A stretch of 64,000 nucleotides of DNA, from NCBI GenBank assembly GCA_963782985.1, contig CAWALU010000010.1, positions 186,001 through 250,000 on the forward strand. Reading direction: 5' to 3'. A program made the position numbers and the translations under genes. This DNA is from CAVSWT01 sp963782985 (GTDB lineage Bacteria > Bacteroidota > Ignavibacteria > Ignavibacteriales > Ignavibacteriaceae). Positions 1 to 8,882 of this stretch are shown here, piece by piece (position 1 is the first letter of the stretch; each line of letters starts with the position of its first letter). The notes under the pieces are model-generated. The model was not told where the DNA came from and did no database searches. It saw nothing but the letters and a program-made list of their open reading frames with translations.

Positions 1-643
1 AATAAGAATTATCCGAGCGTGGATCTTGAAGGGAAATACCGTCTAATCTTACATCAGTTTCTCTAATAGCGCCGCCGCGTATACTTAGTCCGTTACCTTG
101 TTCACCGCTTACAAGTTCAACGCCTTTAAGCTTACCTACAAATTCATCAACTCTAAGAATTGGCGTTTCCTCAAGTCTGGCAGAAGAAATTATTTCCTGT
201 GTACCCGATACATCTTTTTTTATTAATTCTTTTTTAGCAACAACTATAACGTCGCCAACCTGAACAGCAGTTGTGGATAATTGAAAGTTGACTTCTATAG
301 TTCTATCAAGGTCCACCTTAACGCCAGTCTGAACGACAGACGCGTAGCCAACAAGGCTGGCTTTTAAATTATAAACGCCCGGAGGTACATTCAGAATAAA
401 ATAATAACCGTCAATATCCGCGGCTGCGCCAAGCATTTGATCCATGGGAACAACTTCATCGGTGGAGATAACTTGCTGAAAAATTATAATGTTAGCTCCG
501 GGCAGAGGTTCATTTGTTTCAGAATCAATTATCCTTCCTGTAATTTTGCCATTTGCACCAAATAAATTTTGCACAGTTAAAATGGTAAGCAATAGCAGAA
601 GGATGTTAAAGTAGTGAAATTTAGTATCTGAAATGTGTATCAT
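1..643 (-). CDS. TonB-dependent outer-membrane receptor, N-terminal part
   Basis: Only the first 214 codons are in the window; the gene runs off the left edge. The product begins with a signal peptide (hydrophobic run at about residues 12-28, ending near LFGANG). A carboxypeptidase-regulatory-like beta domain follows at about 33-120 (GRIIDSETNEPLPGANI, then DIDGYYFILNVPPGVYNLK). Next comes the start of a TonB plug domain, with RVDEFVGKLKGVELVSG and SIRGGAIRETDVRLDGI. This order is typical of SusC-like and TonB receptors, which import ligands across the outer membrane. It is divergent from the sugar genes that begin at 921. The 277-base spacer is AT-rich and presumably holds both promoters, but I see no convincing promoter motif in it. 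The ligand cannot be told from this fragment; a sugar is a guess from context. Confidence 0.85.
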   Translation of the reverse strand, partial: MIHISDTKFHYFNILLLLLTILTVQNLFGANGKITGRIIDSETNEPLPGANIIIFQQVISTDEVVPMDQMLGAAADIDGYYFILNVPPGVYNLKASLVGYASVVQTGVKVDLDRTIEVNFQLSTTAVQVGDVIVVAKKELIKKDVSGTQEIISSARLEETPILRVDEFVGKLKGVELVSGEQGNGLSIRGGAIRETDVRLDGISLQDPRSDNSY

Positions 644-920
644 AGACAGGCCTATTTGTTATAACTTTTTAATGTAAGTTTTTTTTATTTTATCTATTCT
701 AAACAGATATATTTTTAAAATTAAAATGATTTTGTATGGTTATAATTGTAATTTTTAAGAAGCTTTGGTTTTGAAAAATTTTATTATCTGCTGTCAAACT
801 ATTCAGCAAAAAGGATGAGGACAAGCAATAATTTTTTTTAAAAAAATCCTTGCATTTAAAATTAATATTTAGTAAACAAAATTTTTTCGTTTATAAGCCT
901 AATACTAAAGGAGAATAAAC

Positions 921-1871
921 TTGGCAGTTATTGCAATTGACTTAATGAGTACCAGTGTAACTTGCGCTGTGCTCGGTAAATCCGGTAAAGTTTTTACCCA
1001 GGAAAACTATAGCCTTGAAAATCTTGAAGGTCATGCAGTAAGCCTCCTTATCCAAAAGCAAATAAAAAAATTATTAGAAACATACTCAAATAAATCGATT
1101 CAAATTCACTCAGTAGGGATTTCAATTCCCGGTATATACAAATCAAAAATAGGAAGAGCGTGGGCGCCGAATATTCAAGGCTGGTCTAATTATCCTATTA
1201 AACAAGAAATGAGCTATTTTACTGAAAGAAATATAAACGTAAAAATAGCGAGCAAAAGAACTTGCGATATGCTTGGAGAAAAATGGCTAGGCGCCGCTAA
1301 AAAATCGCGCAATGCTATTTATCTTTCAATTGGAAGAGGAATAGGAGCCGGAGTTTTAATTGACGGAAAAATTGTTCACGGGTTTAATGATGGAGCCGGC
1401 GCAGTCGGCTGGCTGGCGCTGGATAAACCATTTAGAGATGAATATAAATCAAAAGGATATTTAGAATATACTGCTTCATCAAAAGGAATCTTAAATTCTA
1501 TAAAAGAAAATATATTAACGGGTAATGTGCCCTCTACAGTTTTAAAGAAAAAAGATGTTACTCAAATTAAAATTGAAGACATTTTTGTCGCACTCAAAAT
1601 GAATGACCCTATGGCTGTAAAAGTTATTGATGAAGCGATAATTTCATGGGGTATGGCTGCTGCAAATTTGGTAAGCTTGTTTAATCCTGAACTAATAATT
1701 TTTGGCGGCGCGTTATTTGGTCCCGCTGCACAATTAATTAGTAAGATTAAAGAAGAAGCAGACAAATGGGCTCCGCCGTTCTTTACTGAAAATGTAAAAT
1801 TTGTCCAATCAATGCTGGGCGCCAACGCGGGATTATTTGGCGCGGGACATTTAGCAATTAAGAAATTTTAA
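921..1871 (+). CDS. ROK-family protein, probably a catalytically dead paralogue
   Basis: The 316-residue product aligns along its whole length with the ROK protein at 3313-4266 and has the ROK fold landmarks (ISIPGI, WAPNI, IGAGVLI, NLVSLFNPELIIFGG). The residues needed for kinase activity are changed. The phosphate loop DLGGTK of the neighbour reads DLMSTS here (residues 7-12). The catalytic-base position, D112 in the neighbour (DSDRAC), is K112 (ASKRTC). GTGIGAG became GRGIGAG, and the cysteines of SCGCFE became SKGYLE. The scaffold is otherwise well kept, with no stops or frameshifts, so it is not simply decaying. A sensor, allosteric partner or regulator role is inferred. It lacks the N-terminal HTH of ROK repressors such as NagC. 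The start is a TTG at 921 preceded by a good AAAGGAG site. It is the first gene of the sugar locus. Confidence 0.85.
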   Translation: MAVIAIDLMSTSVTCAVLGKSGKVFTQENYSLENLEGHAVSLLIQKQIKKLLETYSNKSIQIHSVGISIPGIYKSKIGRAWAPNIQGWSNYPIKQEMSYFTERNINVKIASKRTCDMLGEKWLGAAKKSRNAIYLSIGRGIGAGVLIDGKIVHGFNDGAGAVGWLALDKPFRDEYKSKGYLEYTASSKGILNSIKENILTGNVPSTVLKKKDVTQIKIEDIFVALKMNDPMAVKVIDEAIISWGMAAANLVSLFNPELIIFGGALFGPAAQLISKIKEEADKWAPPFFTENVKFVQSMLGANAGLFGAGHLAIKKF

Positions 1872-2038
1872 AATTTTAATTAACCTAAACAAAATCCTGC
1901 TGCCGCTACAATAAAATATTTTAGCTAAAAGTCAACAAATATTTTCAAATAAATTTTTCCTTGTTAATACTTCCTATCAATTCTAACTTTCCTAAAAGTT
2001 TATCAGCCAATATCATTTTAAATAATATATAATAAATC

Positions 2039-3295
2039 TTGGATACAGTTTTAACAAATCAATATGAAATAATCTCACCTAATGTTGAAGATAATTTTAC
2101 AAGAACTACAAGACGCATTGAATCAATCGATATATTCAGAGGCTTAACTATATTCATTATGATTTTTGTGAACGATGTTGCTTCAGTTAGTGGTATCCCT
2201 TTTTGGATGAAACACATGTCTGCCGATGCAGATGGAATGACGTTTGTCGATATAGTCTTTCCGGCATTTTTATTTATAATAGGAATGGCAATTCCATTTG
2301 CAGTAAATTCCCGTATTTCTAAAAAACAAAGCTATCCAAAAATATTATTTCATATTTTTCAAAGATCAATTTCGTTATTAATTCTCGGGATATTAACGGT
2401 AAATACGTCAAACTTAAATGAGAGCGCTACCGGATTAAATAGGCATCTGTGGCTTTTTCTTATTTTTATCAGCGCCATACTTGTATTGAATCAATATCCC
2501 AAATCTAGTAAACGAAAAAAAATTATTTATAATGCTTTAAAAGTTATCGGGTTAATTTCATTAATTATTCTTGCTTCAATTTATAGAAGCGGAAACGAAA
2601 ATAATTTATCGTGGCTACAGACAAAATGGTGGGGCATACTTGGATTGATTGGGTGGGCATATCTATTTACTTCTATCATTTATCTAATTTTTAAAAATAA
2701 TAAAACCGCTATACTCGGAATGATATTTCTTTCCATCTTACTTTATATAGGCGATAAAGAAGGAGCGTTAAATTTTCTTAAACCTATAAACGATGTATTA
2801 TGGCTGGGCGGGCATGTTGGCGGACATACGGCAATAACTTTATCCGGTGTTTTGGTTTCAACTTTATTTTTTAATAGGGAAAAAATAACTCATCAAAAAA
2901 GAATTTTGTGGATAATCAGTTTTGCTTTATTTCTTTTTGCAGCGGGATTTTTATTACGACCATTGTACGGCATTTCAAAAATTTATTCAACGCCCACTTG
3001 GTCTTTGTATTCATCAGCATTTTGCTGTTTAACTTATGCTTTTATTTATTGGCTTACTGATATTTTGGCAATTAAGAAATGGGCTAAGTTTTTAGAGCCA
3101 GCCGGCAAAAACCCTTTGCTGGCTTATATTTTACCGGACATGATTTATTCATTGCTGGTTTTTGCAGGCATAAATTTTATATCCATTTATTTCGGATTTG
3201 GAATTACAGGCATTTTAAGATCAATAATTTTTTCATTATTAATGCTGTGGTTTACTTCATTATTGATTAAAGCAAAAGTAAGATTGCAGTTATAA
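2039..3295 (+). CDS. NagX-like membrane protein (COG4299, DUF5009; HGSNAT-related)
   Basis: The 418-residue polytopic membrane protein has about ten hydrophobic segments. It opens with the family signature ESIDIFRGLTIFIMIFVN, followed by FVDIVFPAFLFIIGMAIPFA, and has HLWLF and WTS-type loops further on. The family is related to human heparan-alpha-glucosaminide N-acetyltransferase, and bacterial members (NagX) sit in N-acetylglucosamine utilisation loci. Its place between two ROK genes and before an MFS permease and a SIS protein fits an amino-sugar role, but the reaction is unproven. The first ATG lies inside the first membrane segment. A TTG at 2039 is the only usable start I find, and its ribosome site is weak. 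The next gene starts 17 bases downstream, so the two are probably co-transcribed. Confidence 0.8.
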   Translation: MDTVLTNQYEIISPNVEDNFTRTTRRIESIDIFRGLTIFIMIFVNDVASVSGIPFWMKHMSADADGMTFVDIVFPAFLFIIGMAIPFAVNSRISKKQSYPKILFHIFQRSISLLILGILTVNTSNLNESATGLNRHLWLFLIFISAILVLNQYPKSSKRKKIIYNALKVIGLISLIILASIYRSGNENNLSWLQTKWWGILGLIGWAYLFTSIIYLIFKNNKTAILGMIFLSILLYIGDKEGALNFLKPINDVLWLGGHVGGHTAITLSGVLVSTLFFNREKITHQKRILWIISFALFLFAAGFLLRPLYGISKIYSTPTWSLYSSAFCCLTYAFIYWLTDILAIKKWAKFLEPAGKNPLLAYILPDMIYSLLVFAGINFISIYFGFGITGILRSIIFSLLMLWFTSLLIKAKVRLQL

Positions 3296-3312
3296 AATTA
3301 AAGGAGTTTTAA

Positions 3313-4266
3313 ATGGCGGTTGTAGGAATTGATCTTGGAGGTACAAAAATATCATCGGCAATTTTTAGTAATGATGGAGAAATCCTTTCACAAGAAATTA
3401 TATATATAAATGGAAACAGAGGATTTGAAGTTTCTAAATTGATAACCGATCAAATTAAAACCTTTATAGATTTTGCGGACGACAAAAAATTACAAATAGA
3501 ATCAATCGGCATTTCAGTTCCCGGAATCGCTTATTCTAAAAGTGGAAATGTTTGGGCGCCCAATATTCGTGAATGGGATAATTTTCCCCTGCTCGATGAA
3601 GTTAAAAAAGTTGTTACTAATGAAATTAAAGTTACAATCGATAGCGACCGCGCATGTTACGTACTTGGTGAAGTCTGGAAAGGATCAGCTAAGGGTTGTA
3701 AAGATGCAATCTTTCTTGCTGTGGGCACTGGCATTGGAGCGGGTATTTTAATTAATGGCGAGGTTTTACGCGGATCAAATGATATTGCAGGCGCAATTGG
3801 CTGGCTGGCTTTGGATAAACCCTATCATCAAAAATATATTTCTTGCGGTTGTTTTGAATATCATGCGTCCGGTAACGGAATTGCAAGGGTTGCAAAAGAA
3901 TTGGTAAAAGAAGAAGAAAACTATAATGGTGAATTAAAAAAAAAACCAATAGAATCCATCACTTCCCATAATGTATTTGATGCCTATAGTAAAGGAGATT
4001 ACCTTGCTAAAAAAGTTTTTGATATTGCAATTGAATTCTGGGGAATGACCGTTGCTAATCTCGTCAGCCTTTTCAATCCAGAAAAAATAATTTTTGGGGG
4101 AGGAGTTTTTGGTCCGGCTTCTCAATTTATAAATGAAATTAAAAATGAAGCAAAAAAATGGGCTCAGCCGATAAGCATTACTCAAGTAGAAATCTCAACT
4201 TCCACACTTGGATCAGATGCAGGTTTATACGGAGCGGGATATCTTGCGCTAAAAAATTTGAAATAA
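3313..4266 (+). CDS. ROK-family sugar kinase (glucokinase/GlcNAc-kinase type)
   Basis: The 317-residue product has the ATP-phosphate loop GIDLGGTKIS (residues 5-14), the catalytic Asp at D112 (DSDRAC, then LGE), GTGIGAGIL, and NLVSLFNPEKIIFGGGVFG in the C-terminal lobe. This supports an active cytosolic hexose or amino-sugar kinase. It is atypical for the family: the usual ExGH sugar- and zinc-binding motif reads AIGW (A for E, W for H), and the zinc loop is shortened to SCGCFE. The substrate may therefore differ from plain glucose. The AAGGAG site before the ATG is strong. The MFS permease follows after 15 bases. The gene at 921 is a paralogue that has lost the catalytic residues. Confidence 0.88.
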   Translation: MAVVGIDLGGTKISSAIFSNDGEILSQEIIYINGNRGFEVSKLITDQIKTFIDFADDKKLQIESIGISVPGIAYSKSGNVWAPNIREWDNFPLLDEVKKVVTNEIKVTIDSDRACYVLGEVWKGSAKGCKDAIFLAVGTGIGAGILINGEVLRGSNDIAGAIGWLALDKPYHQKYISCGCFEYHASGNGIARVAKELVKEEENYNGELKKKPIESITSHNVFDAYSKGDYLAKKVFDIAIEFWGMTVANLVSLFNPEKIIFGGGVFGPASQFINEIKNEAKKWAQPISITQVEISTSTLGSDAGLYGAGYLALKNLK

Positions 4267-4281
4267 ATTATTGAGAAAGAT

Positions 4282-5439
4282 ATGTACAACAAAAAATTAG
4301 TTTTTGCCGCTGCCTGCATTGGGATGCTTCTTTTCGGAATGGTGTTCCTTTCTCTCGGAACGGTTCTTACTTTTATTAAGGAGAGCTACAATCTTGATGA
4401 AGTTACTTCAGGATCACTTGCAGTAATTCTTCCCTTCGGCATTTTAATTGGATCATTAATATTCGGACCAGCTGCAGATAGGTTCGGTTATAAATTAATT
4501 TTAATAATTAGCACGATATTAATTCTAATTGCCTTTGAAGTGATTGCTTTCTCTTTTCCGTTTCTTGCTGTGCAAATAGCTTTCTTCTTTATCGGATTGG
4601 GCGGGGGCGTAATTAACGGCGCGACTAATGCATTAGTCTCAGATATTTCTTCGGAGGACAAAGGCGCTAATTTAAGTTTTCTGGGAGTGTTTTTTGGAAT
4701 CGGCGCAATGGGGATGCCCGCGTTAATTAGTATTCTAACTAAGTCATTTTCATATTCTACTATAATTGCGGGAGTAGGCTATTTTATTATAATACCGGTT
4801 ATTTATTTTTTAATTATAAAATTTCCATCTCCAAAACACTCTCAGGGTTTTCCAATAAAAGAAATTCCGAAACTTTTCAACGTAACACTTTTACTATTTG
4901 CGTTCGTATTATTTTTTGAAAGCGCTCTTGAAGGAATGACAAATAATTGGACAACCAGTTTTCTTGAGCAGGGAATTGGGTTAGACATACAAAAAGCATT
5001 GCTGGCATTAACAATCTTAAATGCCGGCTTATTGTCCGCAAGATTAGTTCTAGGATTTCTGCTTAAAAAAGTAAAACCTTTTATAGTTCTCTATTGCTGC
5101 ATGTTTTTAATCCTAATAGGAAGTGTAATTTTATTTTTTGCATCAAGCGTTTCATTCGCTTATATCGGAATAGCTTTGCTCGGTCTTGGTTTTGCGCCAG
5201 GCTTTCCTGTGGTGTTGGGGTACGTGGGCGAACTTTATCCGAATCTGACCGGAACTGCATTCAGCTTCGTAATTACAATTGCATTAATTGGAAATACATT
5301 GATTAATGGTCTGGTGGGGATAGTTTCGCAAAATTATGGAATAGATAAATTCCCGTTGATTTTAATTAGCAGCATAATTTTAATGATTTTAGTTTTTTCA
5401 ATTACTCTTAAAAAAATATCAAATCGAATAAAAATATAA
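4282..5439 (+). CDS. Major facilitator superfamily permease, probably for sugar
   Basis: The 385-residue protein is almost entirely hydrophobic, with about twelve predicted membrane spans. The first inter-helix loop has the MFS motif-A variant GPAADRFGYKL, and a second related loop follows the sixth span. Proteins of this size and type take up sugars with a proton or sodium. Its neighbours are a ROK kinase 15 bases upstream and a SIS-domain protein 27 bases downstream, so uptake followed by phosphorylation of one sugar is the likely pathway. The exact substrate cannot be read from the sequence. The ATG at 4282 is preceded by GAGAAAG. Confidence 0.85.
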   Translation: MYNKKLVFAAACIGMLLFGMVFLSLGTVLTFIKESYNLDEVTSGSLAVILPFGILIGSLIFGPAADRFGYKLILIISTILILIAFEVIAFSFPFLAVQIAFFFIGLGGGVINGATNALVSDISSEDKGANLSFLGVFFGIGAMGMPALISILTKSFSYSTIIAGVGYFIIIPVIYFLIIKFPSPKHSQGFPIKEIPKLFNVTLLLFAFVLFFESALEGMTNNWTTSFLEQGIGLDIQKALLALTILNAGLLSARLVLGFLLKKVKPFIVLYCCMFLILIGSVILFFASSVSFAYIGIALLGLGFAPGFPVVLGYVGELYPNLTGTAFSFVITIALIGNTLINGLVGIVSQNYGIDKFPLILISSIILMILVFSITLKKISNRIKI

Positions 5440-5466
5440 ATTTAAATTAAAATAAGGATAGAAATA

Positions 5467-6228
5467 ATGGAACTCGCAAAACAATGGCTTAACAATTCCA
5501 GAAGTGTTATGGATAAAATAGAAAACACTCAATTAGAAAATATCAAACAAGCTGCGCTGGTTATGGCTGATACTATTCAAGCCAAAAGATGGGTGCATAC
5601 TTTCGGATGCGGACATGCAACAATTCCAATTGAAGAAATGTATCCGCGGATCGGCGGCTTTGTGGGCTTTCATCCTATGGTGGAATTACCATTAACGTTT
5701 TTTACAAATATTGTACATGGAATGAATGTACAGGAATTTGTCTTTCTTGAAAGAGTTGAAGGCTACGGCGTTGAAATGATGAAAGGTTATAATTTTGATT
5801 CGCGAGACTGCATGTGGTTGTTTTCTCATTCGGGAATTAATAATGTTAATATCGATGTTGCAATTGAAGCAAAAAAACGCGGCATGAAAGTAATTGTTTA
5901 CGGGTCTGCAAGTGCAGCTGTTGGAAAACAGACAAGACATTCCTGTGGAAAGACTATTTTTGATTTAGCGGATTATATTGTTGATACTTGCGCCCCCATT
6001 GAAGATGCATCGGTTTCACTAAAAAATCATGACGATAAAATCGGGCCTATTTCCACGATGGCTTTTGTAACTACCGTTTGGATGACCATCGCAATGGTCG
6101 CTGAAATTTTAGCTGACCGTGGAGTAAAACTTTTCATTCATCCATCTCATAATGCAGGAGACGAAACTGCAAAAGACAGGCTTGAAGAAGCGTTGGCAGA
6201 ATATAAGAAAAGAATTATTGGAGTGTAA
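5467..6228 (+). CDS. SIS-domain phosphosugar-binding protein, UPF0309 family
   Basis: The 253-residue product matches the UPF0309 family of SIS (sugar isomerase) proteins. Markers are FGCGHATIPIEEM near residues 47-59, the HPMVELP segment, LFSHSGINNVNIDVAI (the SIS phosphate-binding Ser/His loop), and DLADYIVDTCAPIEDA. Such cytosolic proteins bind phosphorylated amino sugars or hexoses, and a few are isomerases or etherases. As the last gene of the locus it probably acts on the product of the ROK kinase. The AAGGA site lies seven bases before the ATG. The family is clear; the reaction is not. Confidence 0.85.
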   Translation: MELAKQWLNNSRSVMDKIENTQLENIKQAALVMADTIQAKRWVHTFGCGHATIPIEEMYPRIGGFVGFHPMVELPLTFFTNIVHGMNVQEFVFLERVEGYGVEMMKGYNFDSRDCMWLFSHSGINNVNIDVAIEAKKRGMKVIVYGSASAAVGKQTRHSCGKTIFDLADYIVDTCAPIEDASVSLKNHDDKIGPISTMAFVTTVWMTIAMVAEILADRGVKLFIHPSHNAGDETAKDRLEEALAEYKKRIIGV

Positions 6229-6317
6229 TTTTTGTTGAATATTTATTGCTTAATTGCGGCATTGTTAAAATAATTACTTTAGCAATTAATCAATTAATCA
6301 TTTAAATAATTTAACCA

Positions 6318-8351
6318 TTAAAAATTATCCTCCTCATCCAGCAGCCAGCCTTCCGCTAAATCGGAAGTTAGTTCTGAAATGAAGCGGGAAGGCTTTGATA
6401 AAGTCATTCCGGCTTCGCGGTCAAATAAATTCATTGGATAAGTTACAAACAAATTTTGTTTTGCTCTTGTTGAAGCCACATACATTAATCTTCTTTCTTC
6501 TTCCAACGATTCTAAATTTTCAACCGATCTGCTGGAAGGGAAAAATCCTTCCACCGCGTGAATGATAAACACTGAATGCCATTCCAATCCTTTAGCGGAA
6601 TGTATTGTTGAAAGCGTAACATATTCGTCTTCTTTATCATTCGCTTCAACATCAACTACGCTGTCAATAATGGGCTCAATTGCCATATCGGCTAAAAGAC
6701 TTTCAAGCGATTTATATTTTTCAGTGATGTTTTGAAAGATGTCTAAATCTTTTCTTCGCTTATTAAAATCATCATATTTATCTTTGAACAAAGGATTATA
6801 ATAGTCCAAAACCATTTGCAATTTTTCTGATGGTAGATTTTTTTCTGTATGTAATTTGTAAAGAAGATTAAAAAGATTTACAATTTTATCATTTCTAATA
6901 GATGAAGTTTTAGAGTAGTCATTAAATGAAGGCTGGGAATCGGGATCAGCTTTAATAGATAATCTTGCAGTGGCTAATTCATCTAAAATTTTTTGCGCGG
7001 TTTTTGGACCAACGCCTTCGTGTAAAAGCAAAACTCTATACCAGCTTACAATATCTTTGGGGTTGGAAGCAATACGAAGAAAAGCCAGCACATCTTTTAT
7101 ATGAGCTGTTTCAACAAACTTCATTCCGCCAAATTTTTGGAAGGGAATATTGGCTTTGGTCAATTCAATTTCCAAATCAAAAGAAAAAAAAGATGAACGA
7201 AAAAGTATTGCAATATCTTTTAACGAAACGCCTTCTTCTCTTAAATCTAAAATTTTTTCTACAATAAATTTTGATTGTAAATTTTCAGTAGATGCTGCAA
7301 TGATTTGCGGAAGCGCGCCTCCGGCTTTTCTTGTAAATAATTTCTTCTCATATTTTTCAATTGAGTTTTTTATGATGTGATTTGTAAAATCCAGCACCGG
7401 CTGAATGCTGCGGTAGTTTTCTTCCAGCTTAATAATTTTTACATTGTCAAAAAGCTTTGGAAATTCAAGAATGTTTTTAAAATTAGCGCCGCGGAAAGAA
7501 TAGATTGCCTGCGAATCATCTCCCACAACCATTATGTTTTTATTTAACTGCGTTAGTCCCAAAACAATATCAGCCTGCAGTTTATTTGTATCCTGATATT
7601 CATCTACCATAACAAATTTAATTGAACTTAGCAGCGCTTTTGTACTTGCATTTAAATTAAAGAGAAAATGCTTTAGGTAAACTAACAAGTCGTCATAATC
7701 GAGAAGATTATTTCTTCTTTTATATTCAGTATAAATTTTTTGTATGTCTAAAATTTTATCAAGCTGTTCAATAAAATGGGGATAAGTTTCTTCAATTATT
7801 TCTTCAACTTTTCTTCCGGTATTTACATGCAGACTAAAAACTTTGTTAAGAGTTTGTTTGTTGGGAAATCTTTTTTCTTTACTTATTAATCCGGCTTGGG
7901 AGCGGATTAAATTTATTACATCCTCGCAATCCCCTTGATCGAGAATGGTAAAAGAAGAATCGAGACCAGCAGCTTTTGCATATTTGCGCAGAGTCAAATT
8001 TGCAAATGAATGAAAAGTTCCGCCGAGAATTTTTGAACATCGGTTATCCAATAAAATTGAAGCGCGATTCATCATTTCATTTGCGGCTTTTCGAGTGAAG
8101 GTTAAAAGTAAAATTGATTTGGGATCGTAACCCATTTCGATCAGCCTTGAAACGCGGTAAACTAAAGTGCGGGTTTTGCCTGTTCCGGCGCCCGCAATAA
8201 TGAGATAGGCTCCGTCCACAGCGGATGCCGCTTCATATTGCGCGTTGTTTAATTCATCTTTATAATTAATAACAAAACGGGCTTCGTCAATGTTTTGTTT
8301 TATTAAGCCCGTCTCGTGTAATCTTTTTAACTTATATTTTTTTTGATTCAT
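6318..8351 (-). CDS. ATP-dependent DNA helicase, UvrD/Rep (SF1A) type
   Basis: The 677-residue superfamily 1 helicase shows the Q-motif region LNNAQYEAASAV, Walker A IIAGAGTGKTRTL (residues 51-63), motif II FVMVDEYQDTNKLQ, motif III VVGDDSQAIYSFRGA, motif IV LEENYRSIQ, motif V LSTIHSAKGLEWHSVF and motif VI RRLMYVASTRAKQNL. It unwinds DNA 3'-5' in repair or replication restart. It is somewhat shorter than typical UvrD/PcrA (about 720-740) and lacks their long C-terminal tail. It stands alone, convergent with the SIS gene and divergent from the fragment at 8550. I cannot separate Rep from UvrD/PcrA by reading alone, so no symbol is given. Confidence 0.92.
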   Translation of the reverse strand: MNQKKYKLKRLHETGLIKQNIDEARFVINYKDELNNAQYEAASAVDGAYLIIAGAGTGKTRTLVYRVSRLIEMGYDPKSILLLTFTRKAANEMMNRASILLDNRCSKILGGTFHSFANLTLRKYAKAAGLDSSFTILDQGDCEDVINLIRSQAGLISKEKRFPNKQTLNKVFSLHVNTGRKVEEIIEETYPHFIEQLDKILDIQKIYTEYKRRNNLLDYDDLLVYLKHFLFNLNASTKALLSSIKFVMVDEYQDTNKLQADIVLGLTQLNKNIMVVGDDSQAIYSFRGANFKNILEFPKLFDNVKIIKLEENYRSIQPVLDFTNHIIKNSIEKYEKKLFTRKAGGALPQIIAASTENLQSKFIVEKILDLREEGVSLKDIAILFRSSFFSFDLEIELTKANIPFQKFGGMKFVETAHIKDVLAFLRIASNPKDIVSWYRVLLLHEGVGPKTAQKILDELATARLSIKADPDSQPSFNDYSKTSSIRNDKIVNLFNLLYKLHTEKNLPSEKLQMVLDYYNPLFKDKYDDFNKRRKDLDIFQNITEKYKSLESLLADMAIEPIIDSVVDVEANDKEDEYVTLSTIHSAKGLEWHSVFIIHAVEGFFPSSRSVENLESLEEERRLMYVASTRAKQNLFVTYPMNLFDREAGMTLSKPSRFISELTSDLAEGWLLDEEDNF

Positions 8352-8549
8352 CTATTAAATTTTTTTATTAAAATTTTAATGCAACTTACCAATTTTATTA
8401 AGCAGGATAAAGCGGGAATTTATTGGCTAAATTCTTTTAAAAAATAACACAAAGCTGCCGGGAACGGGTAGCGAAGTTTCACTACGATAATCAATTTAAC
8501 TTCCAGGTAAAAATTTGTAATTTGAAGCAGTTTTTAAGAAAAAAATTAA

Positions 8550-8882
8550 GTGCCTGAAAAAAACATTATAGTATATAAAAAAGCAAAAAATCGTACCGAT
8601 TGCATAGGCGATTTAAACCATGATTTTTTTATTGATCTTACTTTTTCAAAGGATGAATTTGTTAAAGAAGTAAAAGCGGAAAATTACAACGCCGGCATAA
8701 TTTGTTTGAGCTTAAGCGATCAAAAAAGAATTGAACAATTATTTGTTCCCGATGAATTTTTAGCGCCAATTAATATTCTTTCCTGCACTGAAACACTTGA
8801 CCCCGAATTTATAAATACAGCCTCCAAATATGGTATAAACCGTTTTCTGGATATAACTCCTTTGCGAGAGAGGATAAAATAA
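8550..8882 (+). pseudogene. Degenerate receiver-like fragment, truncated
   Basis: A 110-codon open frame starts at a GTG. The product alternates hydrophobic strands and helices as in a response-regulator receiver (NIIVYKK, FFIDLTF, AGIICLSL, INILSC, NRFLDI). The usual phosphoacceptor Asp at the end of the third strand is absent. The frame stops abruptly at 8880-8882, just where a metallopeptidase active-site segment appears in another frame. A missing base near 8868 would fuse the two, yet receiver and peptidase are unrelated, so a deletion junction or an assembly join is likely. The receiver assignment rests on the secondary-structure pattern only and is weak. Confidence 0.35.
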
